A stretch of DNA of 64,000 nucleotides from Cellulosimicrobium sp. Marseille-Q4280 (GCF_943181405.1 NZ_CALPBY010000005.1:186001-250000); one strand, 5' to 3'. Shown: positions 46,201 through 55,148, numbered from the stretch's first letter. Notes: generated by a model from the letters alone, not told the origin. Numbers and translations: made by a program.

Positions 46201-46216
46201 CGTGATACAGATCACA
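46201..46216. promoter_or_regulatory. CRP/Cmr-type operator upstream of the arylsulfatase
   Basis: CGTGATACAGATCACA contains the perfect palindrome GTGAT-ACAG-ATCAC and fits TGTGA-N6-TCACA with one outer mismatch. It lies 68 bp before the sulfatase start. Its presence suggests cAMP/carbon control of sulfate-ester scavenging. Confidence 0.62.
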
Positions 46217-46283
46217 CTGGCAGACGCCAGCAGGGCGTCCGCAGCGGCGTGACGCTCGCGTCCGCCCTGCCCGAGGAGGCACC

Positions 46284-48650
46284 ATGCGTCCCGACCAGCA
46301 CGCCCGCTCGATGCTGCCGATCCCCGATCGCACGCCGCCCGGCCTGACGACGTACGACGCGCGGGATCCCGACACCGCGTTCCCGCCGATCGAACCGCTG
46401 CTCCCGCCCGAGGGCGCGCCGAACGTCGTCGTGATCCTCCTGGACGACGTCGGGTTCGGCGCCTCCAGCGCGTTCGGCGGCCCGTGCCGCACCCCGACCG
46501 CCGAGCGGCTCGCGGCGGGCGGTCTGCGGTTCAACAGGTTCCACACCACGGCGCTGTGCGCCCCGACGCGCCAGGCGCTCCTCACGGGCCGCAACCACCA
46601 CTCGGTCGGCATGGGGAGCATCACCGAGACGGCGACGTCGGCGCCCGGCAACAGCTCGCTGCGGCCCAACACGAAGGCGCCGCTCGCCCTCACGCTGCGG
46701 CTCAACGGCTACTCGACGGCGCAGTTCGGCAAGTGCCACGAGGTCCCCGTGTGGCAGTCGTCCCCCATGGGGCCGTTCGACGCCTGGCCGTCGGGGGGTG
46801 GCGGCTTCGAGACCTTCTACGGCTTCATCGGCGGCGAGAACAACCAGTGGGACCCGGCGCTCTACGACGGGACGACGCCCGTCGAGCCGCCCGCTACGGC
46901 CGAGGAGGGCTACCACCTCACCGAGGACCTCGTGGACCACGCCGCGGCATGGGTGCGTCAGCAGAAGGCGCTCATGCCGGACAAGCCCTTCTTCGTCTAC
47001 CTCGCGCCCGGTGCGACGCACGCGCCGCACCACGTTCCCGCCGAGTGGATCCAGAAGTACCGTGGCGCGTTCGACGACGGCTGGGACGTCCAGCGTGAGC
47101 GGATCTTCGCCCGCCAACAGGAGCTCGGGGTCGTGCCCGAGGGCACCGAGCTCACGGCACGGCACGAGGAGATCCCCGCGTGGGACGACATGCCCGACGA
47201 CCTGAAGCCGGTCCTCGCCCGCCAGATGGAGGTCTACGCGGGGTTCCTCGAGCACACCGACCACCACGTCGGCCGGTTCGTCGACACCCTCGAGGAGCTG
47301 GGCGTCCTCGAGGACACGCTCGTCTACTACGTCATCGGCGACAACGGTGCGTCGGCCGAGGGCACGGTGAACGGCGCGTTCAACGAGATGGCGAACTTCA
47401 ACGGCATGGCGGCGCTCGAGACGCCCGAGTTCCTGCGCTCGACGATGGACGACCTCGGGTCGCCGGCCTCGTACAACCACTACGCCGTCGGGTGGGCGTG
47501 GGCCATGAACTCGCCGCTGCAGTGGACCAAGCAGGTGGCGTCGCACTGGGGCGGGACGCGCAACGGGACGATCGTGCACTGGCCCCGGCGGATCGCGGAG
47601 CGCGGCGGTCTGCGCTCGCAGTTCACGCACGTGGTCGACGTCGCGCCGACGGTCCTCGAGGCGGCCGGGATCCCGGAGCCCACGATGGTCAACGGCGTGC
47701 TGCAGTCACCGATGGAGGGCACGTCGATGCTGTACGCGTTCGACGACCCCGAGGTCCCGGAGCGGCACGACCTCCAGTACTTCGAGATGTTCGGGAACCG
47801 CGGGATCTACCACAAGGGCTGGAGCGCGGTCACGAAGCACCGCACCCCGTGGGTCATGGTGGGCGGCGATCTCGTGCCGTTCGACGACGACACGTGGGAG
47901 CTCTATGACGGGTCGGCGGACTTCAGCCAGGCGCACGACCTCGCCGCGGAGCGCCCGGACGTGCTCGCCAGGCTGCAGCGGCTGTGGCTCATCGAGGCGG
48001 CGAAGTACGGCGTCCTCCCGCTGGACGACCGCGGCGCAGAACGGCTCGAGCCGTCGATGGCCGGTCGGCCGACGCTCCTGCGGGGGACGCGGCAGGTGTT
48101 CTACCCCGGCATGGGGCGCCTGTCGGAGAACAGCGTGCTGAGCGTCAAGAACAGGTCGTTCTCCGTCACCGCGCAGGTCGACGTCCGCGACGAACCGGCG
48201 CAGGGGGTGCTGATCGCGCAGGGTGGCCGGTTCGGCGGGTGGAGCCTGTACGTCCACGAGGGACGCCTCACGTTCCTCTACAACGTGCTCGGCATCCACC
48301 ACTTCGCCGTCCGGGCGGACGTCCCGCTGCCCACCGGCAGCCACCAGGTGCGCGCCGAGCTCGCGTACGACGGCGGAGGCCTCGGCAAGGGCGGCGACGT
48401 CACGCTGTTCCACGACGGCGAGCCGGTCGGCACCGGCCGCGTCGACGCGACGCAGCCGATGGTCTTCTCCGCGGACGAGACCACGGACGTCGGCTACGAG
48501 TCGGGCACGTGCGTGTCGCCCGACTACACCACCCGGACGAGCCGGTTCACCGGGCGGCTGCAGTGGGTGCAGCTCGACGTGGGCGGCGACACGCACGACC
48601 ACCTCGTGGACCCGGAGACGGTGCTCCGGATCGCGATGGCACGGCAGTAG
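46284..48650 (+). CDS. Type I arylsulfatase
   Basis: The 788-residue sulfatase has the metal-binding DD (VILLDDVGFG, D54-D55), the formylglycine signature C92-x-P-x-R (CAPTRQALLTGR), FGKCHEVP and the GDNGAS metal site. It needs a formylglycine-generating enzyme, which is not in this window. A long C-terminal beta-rich region (about 580-788) is typical of the large arylsulfatase subgroup. No signal peptide is visible, so it is probably cytoplasmic. ATG 46284 has GAGGAGG five bases upstream. Confidence 0.94.
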   Translation: MRPDQHARSMLPIPDRTPPGLTTYDARDPDTAFPPIEPLLPPEGAPNVVVILLDDVGFGASSAFGGPCRTPTAERLAAGGLRFNRFHTTALCAPTRQALLTGRNHHSVGMGSITETATSAPGNSSLRPNTKAPLALTLRLNGYSTAQFGKCHEVPVWQSSPMGPFDAWPSGGGGFETFYGFIGGENNQWDPALYDGTTPVEPPATAEEGYHLTEDLVDHAAAWVRQQKALMPDKPFFVYLAPGATHAPHHVPAEWIQKYRGAFDDGWDVQRERIFARQQELGVVPEGTELTARHEEIPAWDDMPDDLKPVLARQMEVYAGFLEHTDHHVGRFVDTLEELGVLEDTLVYYVIGDNGASAEGTVNGAFNEMANFNGMAALETPEFLRSTMDDLGSPASYNHYAVGWAWAMNSPLQWTKQVASHWGGTRNGTIVHWPRRIAERGGLRSQFTHVVDVAPTVLEAAGIPEPTMVNGVLQSPMEGTSMLYAFDDPEVPERHDLQYFEMFGNRGIYHKGWSAVTKHRTPWVMVGGDLVPFDDDTWELYDGSADFSQAHDLAAERPDVLARLQRLWLIEAAKYGVLPLDDRGAERLEPSMAGRPTLLRGTRQVFYPGMGRLSENSVLSVKNRSFSVTAQVDVRDEPAQGVLIAQGGRFGGWSLYVHEGRLTFLYNVLGIHHFAVRADVPLPTGSHQVRAELAYDGGGLGKGGDVTLFHDGEPVGTGRVDATQPMVFSADETTDVGYESGTCVSPDYTTRTSRFTGRLQWVQLDVGGDTHDHLVDPETVLRIAMARQ

Positions 48651-48699
48651 CGACGACGGGACGGCGGGGGCGAGGTACCGCCAGGAGCGGGTACGGCAG

Positions 48700-48732
48700 C
48701 GGGCCGAGGACGGATCTCCCGTCCTCGGCCCG
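48700..48732. terminator. Perfect 14-bp bidirectional terminator
   Basis: CGGGCCGAGGACGG pairs perfectly with CCGTCCTCGGCCCG around ATCTC. It separates the convergent sulfatase and DEAD-box helicase genes. Confidence 0.8.
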
Positions 48733-48757
48733 CCGGCCGTGCTGCAAGGTGCTGCGG

Positions 48758-50275
48758 TCAGCGCGCGGAGGACGTCGAGTAGACGGTCCCGCCCGCGGGG
48801 CGCTGCGCGCGGCCGCGGCCGCCGCGGCGGGCGGAGCCGCCCTGCCCTGCCGACTGCTGGCCCTGCTGACCGCCGCGGGACTGCCCGCCACGCGACGAGC
48901 CGCCCGACGAGCCACCGGCGGGGCGGCCGGCGCCGCCGGAACGCTGCGCCGTCTGGCGCTGGCCGCCCTGGCCGCCGGCGGACTGGCCGCGCGGAGCGCC
49001 GCCCTGGCCGGAGCCCTGGCCACGGCGCGACGCGCGCGAGCCGCCGTTGGTCGACGGCGTGCCGCGCCGGGCCTGCGTCTGCGGGGGCGTGATGTCGGCC
49101 GGGCGCACATACGCCGCGATGTCGCCGACGAGCGCCTTCAGCGTGGCGTCGCCCGGGTCGACGGGCTTCGGCTGCGCCGTGATCTTCGCCTTGCGGGTCA
49201 GGTCGCGCACGTCGCCGCGCTGCTCGGGGAGCATCACGGTGACGACGACGCCCTCGGAGCCCGCGCGCGCCGTGCGGCCCGAGCGGTGGAGGTAGGCCTT
49301 GTGCTCGGCCGGCGGGTCGACGTGCACGACGAGCTCGACCTCGTCGACGTGGATGCCGCGCGCGGCGATGTCGGTCGCGACGAGCACCTTCACGGTGCCC
49401 GAGGAGAACGCCTCGAGGTTGCGCTCACGCGCGCCCTGGCCGAGGTTGCCGTGCAGGTCCACGGCGGGGACGCCCGCGGCGGTGAGCTGCCTCGCGAGCT
49501 TCTTCGCCTGGTGCTTCGTCTTCATGAACAGGACGCGGCGACCGGTGCCCGACGCGAGCTCGTGCACGACCTGCTTCTTCGCCTCCGCGTCGCGCACCGC
49601 GAGGATGTGGTGCGTCATCTGCGGGGGCGCGGCCGCGGCGTCGTCCACGGAGTGGCGCACCGGGTTGCTGAGGTAGCGCTTGACGAGCTGGTCCACGCCG
49701 TTGTCGAGCGTCGCGGAGAACAGCATGCGCTGACCCTTCTTCGGGGTCTTGTCCATGATGCGCTTCACGCCGGGCAGGAACCCGAGGTCGGCCATGTGGT
49801 CGGCCTCGTCGAGCACGGTGATCTCGATGCCGTCGAGCGTGAGCAGGCGCTGGTTGAGGAGGTCCTCGAGGCGGCCGGGGCACGCGATGACGATGTCCAC
49901 GCCCTTGTCGAGCGCGGCGACCTGGCGCGACTGCGCGACGCCGCCGAAGATCGTCGTCGTCGTCAGGCCGAGGGCCTTCGCGACGGGCTCCATCGTGGCG
50001 TTGATCTGGTTGGCGAGCTCGCGCGTGGGGCACAGCACGAGCGCGCGGGGCCGACGCGGGTGCCGCGAGGTCTTCGCGTGGGCGAGCCGCGAGACGGTCG
50101 GGAGCGAGAACGCCAGCGTCTTGCCGGAGCCCGTGCGGCCACGGCCGAGGACGTCGCGGCCCTTCATCGAGTCGGGCAGCGTGGCGGTCTGGATGGGGAA
50201 CGGGGAGTCGATGCCCTGGCGCGAGAGCTCGCGCACGACGGTGGTGGGCAGGCCGAAGTCGGCAAAGGAAGTCAC
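48758..50275 (-). CDS. DEAD-box RNA helicase with Gly/Gln/Arg-rich tail
   Basis: This 505-residue helicase has the Q motif (FPIQTATLPDSM), motif I GRTGSGKT, Ia PTRELANQI, GG, II VLDEADHMADLGF, III SATL, IV VLFMKTKHQ, V ATDIAARGIHVD and VI HRSGRTARAG. The last 120 residues are low complexity (GGQ, SRGGQ, GSS repeats) and probably bind RNA or drive condensation. It likely remodels structured RNA during cold shock or ribosome assembly. GTG 50275 begins VTSFADFG; no clear ribosome-binding site is seen. Confidence 0.94.
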   Translation of the reverse strand: MTSFADFGLPTTVVRELSRQGIDSPFPIQTATLPDSMKGRDVLGRGRTGSGKTLAFSLPTVSRLAHAKTSRHPRRPRALVLCPTRELANQINATMEPVAKALGLTTTTIFGGVAQSRQVAALDKGVDIVIACPGRLEDLLNQRLLTLDGIEITVLDEADHMADLGFLPGVKRIMDKTPKKGQRMLFSATLDNGVDQLVKRYLSNPVRHSVDDAAAAPPQMTHHILAVRDAEAKKQVVHELASGTGRRVLFMKTKHQAKKLARQLTAAGVPAVDLHGNLGQGARERNLEAFSSGTVKVLVATDIAARGIHVDEVELVVHVDPPAEHKAYLHRSGRTARAGSEGVVVTVMLPEQRGDVRDLTRKAKITAQPKPVDPGDATLKALVGDIAAYVRPADITPPQTQARRGTPSTNGGSRASRRGQGSGQGGAPRGQSAGGQGGQRQTAQRSGGAGRPAGGSSGGSSRGGQSRGGQQGQQSAGQGGSARRGGRGRAQRPAGGTVYSTSSAR

Positions 50276-50451
50276 AGGAAGAAAGGCCTCTCGAGGCTGG
50301 GGTCGGGGTCCGCCGCACGCAATCCGGGGGGATCTCCACGACGCGGGGCGCGCAGTTCGCACTGCCCTCGTCCGACCAGTGTCTCATGCCCGACGCCGTG
50401 CGGCCGGGAAGCGTGTGCGGCGTCACGTCGGGCGGGACCGCGGGGTCCGCG

Positions 50452-50532
50452 GCCGAGCACGACCTGACGGTCGATATCAGACGCAGAACGACCGTGATGT
50501 CGTGCTCGACCGCGCACCAGGTCGTGCTCGGC
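50452..50532. repeat. Three-armed inverted repeat before the M50-like gene
   Basis: GCCGAGCACGACCTG (50452-50466) is the perfect reverse complement of CAGGTCGTGCTCGGC (50518-50532). A further arm at 50489-50510 can pair with 50452-50473 instead. The outer arms share GCCGAGCACGAC with the hairpin after acs (10955-11013). Confidence 0.72.
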
Positions 50533-50581
50533 GCACCGGGAGTCGGGACGCCGGGGACCGCTGTCCGCCAGGCGTGGTGGA

Positions 50582-51391
50582 ATGGCGCGCGTGGACGCGC
50601 TGACGAAGGCCGCTATGGCCCTGACCACCCTGTCCGACGGCGGTGCCACCTCGGGCGGTGGCGTCGCCTCGTCGGTGGGGGACGTCGTCGGGCAGATCTG
50701 GGACGCCGCGGTGACCCCCGTCGCTCCCCCGGACCCCGCGGTGGTCGCCGCCATGGGCGTCCTCGCGCTCGCCGTCGTGCTCGTGACCCCGGTGTGGCGC
50801 GTGGCGCGGCACGTGATCACCATCGCGCACGAGGGCGCGCACGCGCTCGCCGCGGTCCTGACGGGGCGGCGCCTGTCGGGCATCCGGCTGCACTCGGACA
50901 CGTCCGGGCTGACGGTCTCCTCGGGCCGGCCGCGCGGGTTCGGCATGGTGCTCACCGCGTTCATGGGCTACGTCGGCCCGGGCCTGATCGGGCTCGGTGC
51001 GGCCGCTCTCCTCCGCCAGGGCTACGCCGTCGGGCTGCTGTGGCTGCTCGTGCTGCTGCTCGCGCTCCTGCTGCTGCAGATCCGCAACTGGTTCGGCCTG
51101 TGGTCGGTGCTCGTGAGCGGTGCTGCGCTCGTGGCGGTCTCGTGGTGGGCAGCGCCGGCGGTCCAGAGCGCCGTCGCCTACGCCGTGACGTGGTTCCTGC
51201 TCCTCGGCGCCGTCCGCCCCGTGCTCGAGCTCCAGAGCGAGCGGGCGCGCGGACGGGCCGCCGCCTCCGACGCCGACATCCTCGCCCGGCTCACCCGCGT
51301 GCCGGGGCTCGTCTGGGTCGGCGTGTTCCTCGTCGTCACGGTCGGCGCCGCGGTGCTCGGCGGCTGGTGGATCGTCGGGCCGGCGACGTGA
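50582..51391 (+). CDS. M50-like site-2-type membrane metallopeptidase family protein
   Basis: The 269-residue protein has about six or seven membrane helices and the zinc-binding HExxH variant HEGAHALAAVLTG early in the chain. It resembles the actinobacterial M50B-like family often annotated as membrane proteins of unknown function. The second Asp-containing metal motif is not obvious. ATG 50582 is used; ATG 50615 would remove 11 residues. The next small gene starts in the stop codon. Confidence 0.8.
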   Translation: MARVDALTKAAMALTTLSDGGATSGGGVASSVGDVVGQIWDAAVTPVAPPDPAVVAAMGVLALAVVLVTPVWRVARHVITIAHEGAHALAAVLTGRRLSGIRLHSDTSGLTVSSGRPRGFGMVLTAFMGYVGPGLIGLGAAALLRQGYAVGLLWLLVLLLALLLLQIRNWFGLWSVLVSGAALVAVSWWAAPAVQSAVAYAVTWFLLLGAVRPVLELQSERARGRAAASDADILARLTRVPGLVWVGVFLVVTVGAAVLGGWWIVGPAT

Positions 51392-51795
51392 CGCGCTCCG
51401 CGGACGCGCCGGAAGGACGCGGGTCGGGGCGGCGCCTCGCGAACCTGCTCCTCCCCGGGACCGACCGGCGGGACGTCCCGTCCACGGCGACCGGGGTGGG
51501 TCGGACCGTCGAGAGATGGCGGCGGAGACGGGCGGAGATCTGGGTCGGGACGCGGTTCGCCGTCGTCCCGGACCACCTGTGGTTCGGCGTCTCACGCGCG
51601 GACCAGGCGCTGCTCCGTGGGCTGCCGGGCGAGATGATGCTCGCGCTGCGGGACGTGACGTCGGTCGAGACGGAGCCAGGGGTCCTCACCGGGATCGTCG
51701 CGGTGCACCACGAGCGCGGCGTCCTGCGGTTCCGCTGCTGGCGCGCCGGCGCGGTCGCCGCGGAGGTCGCCGCCGCGGCGCGCGACGCGCGCTGA
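51388..51795 (+). CDS. Small hypothetical protein coupled to the M50-like gene
   Basis: I do not recognise this 135-residue protein. After a basic N-terminus (about residues 1-45) it has alternating strand-like segments (RFAVVPDHLWFGVS, MMLALRDVTSVETEPG, VLTGIVAVHH, GVLRFRCWRAG) and a C-terminal helix, reminiscent of a small PH-like fold. GTG 51388 overlaps the M50 stop (GTGA), so it is probably co-expressed with that protease. Confidence 0.68.
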   Translation: MTRSADAPEGRGSGRRLANLLLPGTDRRDVPSTATGVGRTVERWRRRRAEIWVGTRFAVVPDHLWFGVSRADQALLRGLPGEMMLALRDVTSVETEPGVLTGIVAVHHERGVLRFRCWRAGAVAAEVAAAARDAR

Positions 51796-51930
51796 GGACG
51801 TCCGAGGCTGCTGGCGCAGGTCTGACCCGACCGGGCACGACGACGGGCCGCCCGCGATGCGGACGACCCGTCGGGGTTCGAGGACGCGCCTGGAGGAGGA
51901 GAGCGGCGCGTCGCCGAAGTGCGTGCGGCG

Positions 51931-52212
51931 TCAGCCCTGAGGGGTCAGGACGAACGACGGACCCTGAGCGTTCGGGTCGGTGTCGAGCGTGAGGTTCGAG
52001 AGCGTCGGCACGGTGGCGGACTCCACGAACACCTTGGCCTCGCCGTTCTCGACGACCTCGTCGTCGGGCTGCGGGGCGGGAACGAGCGCGAGCTCGAAGC
52101 TGCCGGCCTGGTCCGCGGACTCGGCGATCCGGAGACCGCCTCCCTCGGGGACACCGGCCTGCGTGGTGAGGTCCTGGACAGCGGTACGGGCGTTGTCGGT
52201 CAGGGTGAGCAC
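51931..52212 (-). CDS. HesB/IscA-like protein lacking cysteines
   Basis: The 93-residue protein has the A-type carrier fold outline (LTLTDNARTAVQDLTTQAG, GLRIAES, FELALVPAPQPDDEVVE, AKVFVES, LDTD..GPSFVL) but contains no cysteine at all, so it cannot bind Fe-S clusters in the usual way. Such Cys-free relatives are frequent in actinobacteria with unknown roles. GTG 52212 is chosen with GAGGAG five bases upstream. Confidence 0.78.
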   Translation of the reverse strand: MLTLTDNARTAVQDLTTQAGVPEGGGLRIAESADQAGSFELALVPAPQPDDEVVENGEAKVFVESATVPTLSNLTLDTDPNAQGPSFVLTPQG

Positions 52213-52499
52213 GAGAGCTCCTCTCGTCGCCGGGCGGGGGCCACGGGACACGTCCGTGCGGCTCACACCTGGGGGGTGTGACCTGCCGTCGGTGCACCCT
52301 CCCGCGGGCCCCTCGGTCTCCTCCAACCAAGCAAGATCCGGCGGACGGCGCAAGCGCCACACCCCGATCTCACCGAATTTCTCACGCAGCAAGACCGCAC
52401 AGGACAGTCCGGGGAGCGGCGCGTACGGTACGCGCCCGCGCGGGTCCGGCGGCGTCTCGCGACCCACCGATGCAGGGCGGCGCGCTGGTGGAGTGCGGC
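52213..52499. other. Intergenic gap (287 bp)
   Basis: No gene is supported. Upstream of the HesB-like start there is an A/T-richer patch at about 52320-52390 that could hold its promoter. No clear terminator for the convergent side was seen. Confidence 0.45.
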
Positions 52500-53495
52500 T
52501 CAGTGGCCGTGCGAGTGCCCGTGGCCGTGCCCCAGGCGCACGGTCCACACCTCCCCGTCGAGCGTGACGACGTAGGCAGTGCGCCCGACGATCTCGACCG
52601 ACGTCGGCCGGTCGAGGCCGACCGCGACGGCTCGCAGGTCGCCGTGGCGACCGACCTCCAGGAGCTGTCCGGTGTCCGGAGCGGCCGGCGACCCCTCGGG
52701 GCTCCCCGGCGTGAACGTGCCCTGGGCGAGCGCGAACAGGTGACCGTGCCCGCTCTCGACGTCCACGAGCAGCCGACCGCCGGAGGCGACCTCTCGCACG
52801 TCCTGCGACCCGGGCCGGAACGCGACGACGCGCCCGTCCTCCGGCAGGTGCGGGACCGGACCGGCCTGCGCGAGCAGGACCGTGCGGCCGACGGTCTCGA
52901 GACCCGTGGGCACGACGTTGCCGAGCGCGAGGACCTCGGTGACCTCACCGCGCGTCGTCACGCGCAGCACCCGGTTGTGATGCCCGTCCGTCACGAGGAA
53001 GCCGCCCCGGTAGCTCTCGAGCGCGTACTGCACGCCCGAGGGCACGAAGAAGTCCGTGTCGGGCGGGTTCGCGATCGACCAGGCACCGATGTCGGCCACC
53101 GGGGTCACGCCGCCGGACCGGTCCACGCGATAGAGGCCGACGACGGCTGGCTCGACGATGGTCACGAGGACGTAGGCGGTGCGCCCGAGGAACGCGACGT
53201 CGATCGCGCCACCCGGTGTCCCGGGCAGCTGCGTCGGCAGGCCGGACACGACGGTCGAGATCTCACCGGTCCGGCGGTCGACCCGGGAGACCTCGCCGGA
53301 CCGCGGCTCGGTCACGTAGAGGGAGCCGTCGGGCCCGATCGTGCTGCCCGCGCCTCCGGAGAGCCCGGTCGCCAGGAGGGTCGGTGCGGAGTGCGAGGGG
53401 TCGGGTCGTGGTGGTGTCGCGACGGCGGCCGAGGCCGAGGTCGCGAGGAGGAGTGCGGAGAGGACGAGGACGGTCAGACGGCGCGGGGTGTGCAC
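52500..53495 (-). CDS. Secreted ScyD/ScyE-family beta-propeller protein with His-rich tail
   Basis: This 331-residue protein has a signal peptide (about residues 1-27, TVLVLSALLLATSASAAVA). Repeated strand motifs of a beta-propeller follow (GSLYVTEPRSGEVSRVDRRTGE, TAYVLVTI, GFLVTDGHHNRVLRV, TSVEIVGRTAYVVTLDGEV, each quoted in part). It matches the ScyD/ScyE family found widely outside scytonemin producers. The C-terminus is GHGHGHSHGH, a likely metal-binding tag. GTG 53495 is the start. Role unknown. Confidence 0.82.
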   Translation of the reverse strand: MHTPRRLTVLVLSALLLATSASAAVATPPRPDPSHSAPTLLATGLSGGAGSTIGPDGSLYVTEPRSGEVSRVDRRTGEISTVVSGLPTQLPGTPGGAIDVAFLGRTAYVLVTIVEPAVVGLYRVDRSGGVTPVADIGAWSIANPPDTDFFVPSGVQYALESYRGGFLVTDGHHNRVLRVTTRGEVTEVLALGNVVPTGLETVGRTVLLAQAGPVPHLPEDGRVVAFRPGSQDVREVASGGRLLVDVESGHGHLFALAQGTFTPGSPEGSPAAPDTGQLLEVGRHGDLRAVAVGLDRPTSVEIVGRTAYVVTLDGEVWTVRLGHGHGHSHGH

Positions 53496-53708
53496 GGCAG
53501 ACCCCTTCCATGGTGCGACGGTGCACAGGTACGGGTCGGGCCCGGCGCGGTCGGGAGATCGCCGCGTGCCGGGTCGGGACGAAGTGCTGCCCCCTCACGG
53601 ACGACGCTACTCCCGTGCCGGGCGGGCGTCACGGGTCGTGGCGCTCCGGATCCAGGGGCTGCGCACGCCCGCGTAGGCTGTCCCCGACGATCGCAGCGCG
53701 CTCGTCCG

Positions 53709-53784
53709 GGGCCTCTAGCTCAACTGGCAGAGCTGCGGACTTTTAATCCGTAGGTTGTGGGTTCGAACCCCACGGGGCCCACCA
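53709..53784 (+). tRNA. tRNA-Lys (anticodon UUU)
   Basis: All arms fold: acceptor GGGCCTC/GGGGCCC, D stem GCTC/GAGC, anticodon stem GCGGA/TCCGT with loop CTTTTAA (anticodon TTT at 53742-53744), T arm GTGGG-TTCGAAC-CCCAC, and an encoded CCA end at 53782-53784. Confidence 0.97.
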
Positions 53785-54047
53785 CCTCTCGATGGAGCCG
53801 AGCCGGCCGGCGCACGTCCGCCGCCAGCACGTCGCGGAGCGGCCCCGAGCCCATGCCGCGCGGAGCGGCTCGACAGCACCGCGTTGACGGCCGGCACCCC
53901 CACCAGCGGGGGGCGATGGTGGGGGCACCGGCGCTGCGTCCACCGTAGGTCGCGAACTGGACGAGTGTCCAGGAGCCAGCGGGTGAAGTCGAGGTCCGCG
54001 TCTCGCTCATGTTTCATTCGAGGCGCATCGCTGCAATACTTCGCCTC
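53785..54047. other. Non-coding gap after tRNA-Lys (263 bp)
   Basis: No gene or tRNA copy is supported. No second copy of the tRNA 3' end was noticed downstream. A -10-like AATACT just before 54048 probably drives the next gene. Confidence 0.5.
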
Positions 54048-54431
54048 ATGGGGCTGAGCTGGAAGGCGACGGAGGACGGCGGGTACGAGGCCACGGCACC
54101 CGAGGGGGTGTACCGGGTCGTCACGCGGGCGGAGGAGTGGTGCCTCGAGAAACCCCTGCCCCGGCCCGGTCGCATCGGCGGGTTCTCGTCACCCGTCGAA
54201 GCCATGGCATGGGGCGGCGACATCCACCTCGCGGCCACGGGGAACCAGGTCCGCACCGCGCGGTCGGCATGGCCGACCGTCGACGAGCTCGCCCGCGAGG
54301 TCGAGACCTCCTCGAGCTCGCTGCGCTCCTGGCTCGCGGCTCACGTCGGCGGCTCCACCAGCCCGCGTCGCCGCATCGACCCGCATACGCAGCACCGCAT
54401 CTGGACGTTCTACGGCGGCGAGAACACCTAG
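54048..54431 (+). CDS. Small hypothetical protein downstream of tRNA-Lys
   Basis: I do not recognise this 127-residue protein. It starts MGLSWKATEDGGYEA, has WPTVDELAREVETSSSSLRSWL with an HTH-like middle, and ends RIWTFYGGENT. ATG 54048 follows AATACT by 7 bases (leaderless); an upstream ATG 54009 would add 13 residues. Base composition is less GC-extreme than in its neighbours. Confidence 0.62.
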   Translation: MGLSWKATEDGGYEATAPEGVYRVVTRAEEWCLEKPLPRPGRIGGFSSPVEAMAWGGDIHLAATGNQVRTARSAWPTVDELAREVETSSSSLRSWLAAHVGGSTSPRRRIDPHTQHRIWTFYGGENT

Positions 54432-54486
54432 CGGCACGTGGCGGCGCACGGCCGAGCGCTGGTGGTCGACCGGTCCTGCAGCGGCG

Positions 54487-54690
54487 TCAGGAGCGCCCGC
54501 CCGTCGGGTCACCCTCCGCCGGCCCGGCGTCCTGGCGGGAAGCGCGCCGGACGGCCTCCGCGAACCACCGGTCGAACTCGGCGCCGATGTCCTCGGGTCG
54601 CATGCGCAGCGTCTCCGCGGGGCTCGTCGCCTCTCGACCGGCGACGTAGAGCCGACGCACCATGTCGGTCGTCGGCGTCCAGTGCCTCAC
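54487..54690 (-). CDS. Very short hypothetical protein coupled to the STAS gene
   Basis: This 67-residue protein (VRHWTPTTDMVRRLYVAGRE...) is highly charged and has no recognised domain; MRPEDIGAEFDRWFAEAVRRA forms an amphipathic helix. GTG 54690 overlaps the STAS stop (GTGA), which supports the start. It may be a small partner of the STAS protein. Confidence 0.58.
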   Translation of the reverse strand: MRHWTPTTDMVRRLYVAGREATSPAETLRMRPEDIGAEFDRWFAEAVRRASRQDAGPAEGDPTGGRS

Positions 54691-55079
54691 GCGCCCCGTC
54701 CTGCGCCGCTGGTCGGCGCGGGCCCCACGGCGGTTCCGCCGGGAGTGCTCGCGCCGTCGTCGTGTGGACCGTCGACGAGCTCGACCAGTCCTCGCGCGCT
54801 GCTCATGTCGAGCAGGTCGAGGACGGGCTGCGGGGCATCGACGAGCCGCGGACGGCTCGCGGCCGTCACCTTCATGAGGAGCAGGTGCAGGCCCGACGAG
54901 TCCATGAAGGTCACGCGCCGGAGGTCGATGGTCTTCGGGAAGCCGTCGATGGTGGAGGCCAGGGCCCGCTTGACCCGGTGCGTCACGGAGAAGTCGATCT
55001 CGCCCCACATCACCCACCGCGACCCGCCGTCCTCGATCGCGACGTCGCCCACTACTTCCCTGTTCACCGTGATCCGCAC
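54687..55079 (-). CDS. STAS-domain anti-anti-sigma-like protein
   Basis: The 130-residue protein has a STAS domain (about residues 1-100) with the phosphorylatable-Ser loop VTFMDSSGLHLLLM, as in SpoIIAA/RsbV-type antagonists, and a Gly/Pro/Ala-rich tail. It would bind an anti-sigma kinase, but none is encoded nearby. GTG 55079 is the predicted start. Confidence 0.82.
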   Translation of the reverse strand: MRITVNREVVGDVAIEDGGSRWVMWGEIDFSVTHRVKRALASTIDGFPKTIDLRRVTFMDSSGLHLLLMKVTAASRPRLVDAPQPVLDLLDMSSARGLVELVDGPHDDGASTPGGTAVGPAPTSGAGRGA

Positions 55080-55148
55080 TCCTCGTCGTCAGCGGCTCGA
55101 CGGTACGCGCCATGTCGCGTGCTCGCTCACCGAGCGGGTCCCCCGCGC

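Noticed and set aside
50386-51390. Long Arg/Gly-rich plus-strand frame overlapping the M50-like gene
   Set aside because: Out of frame with the conserved HExxH protein; only its last 135 codons (51388-51795) are accepted.
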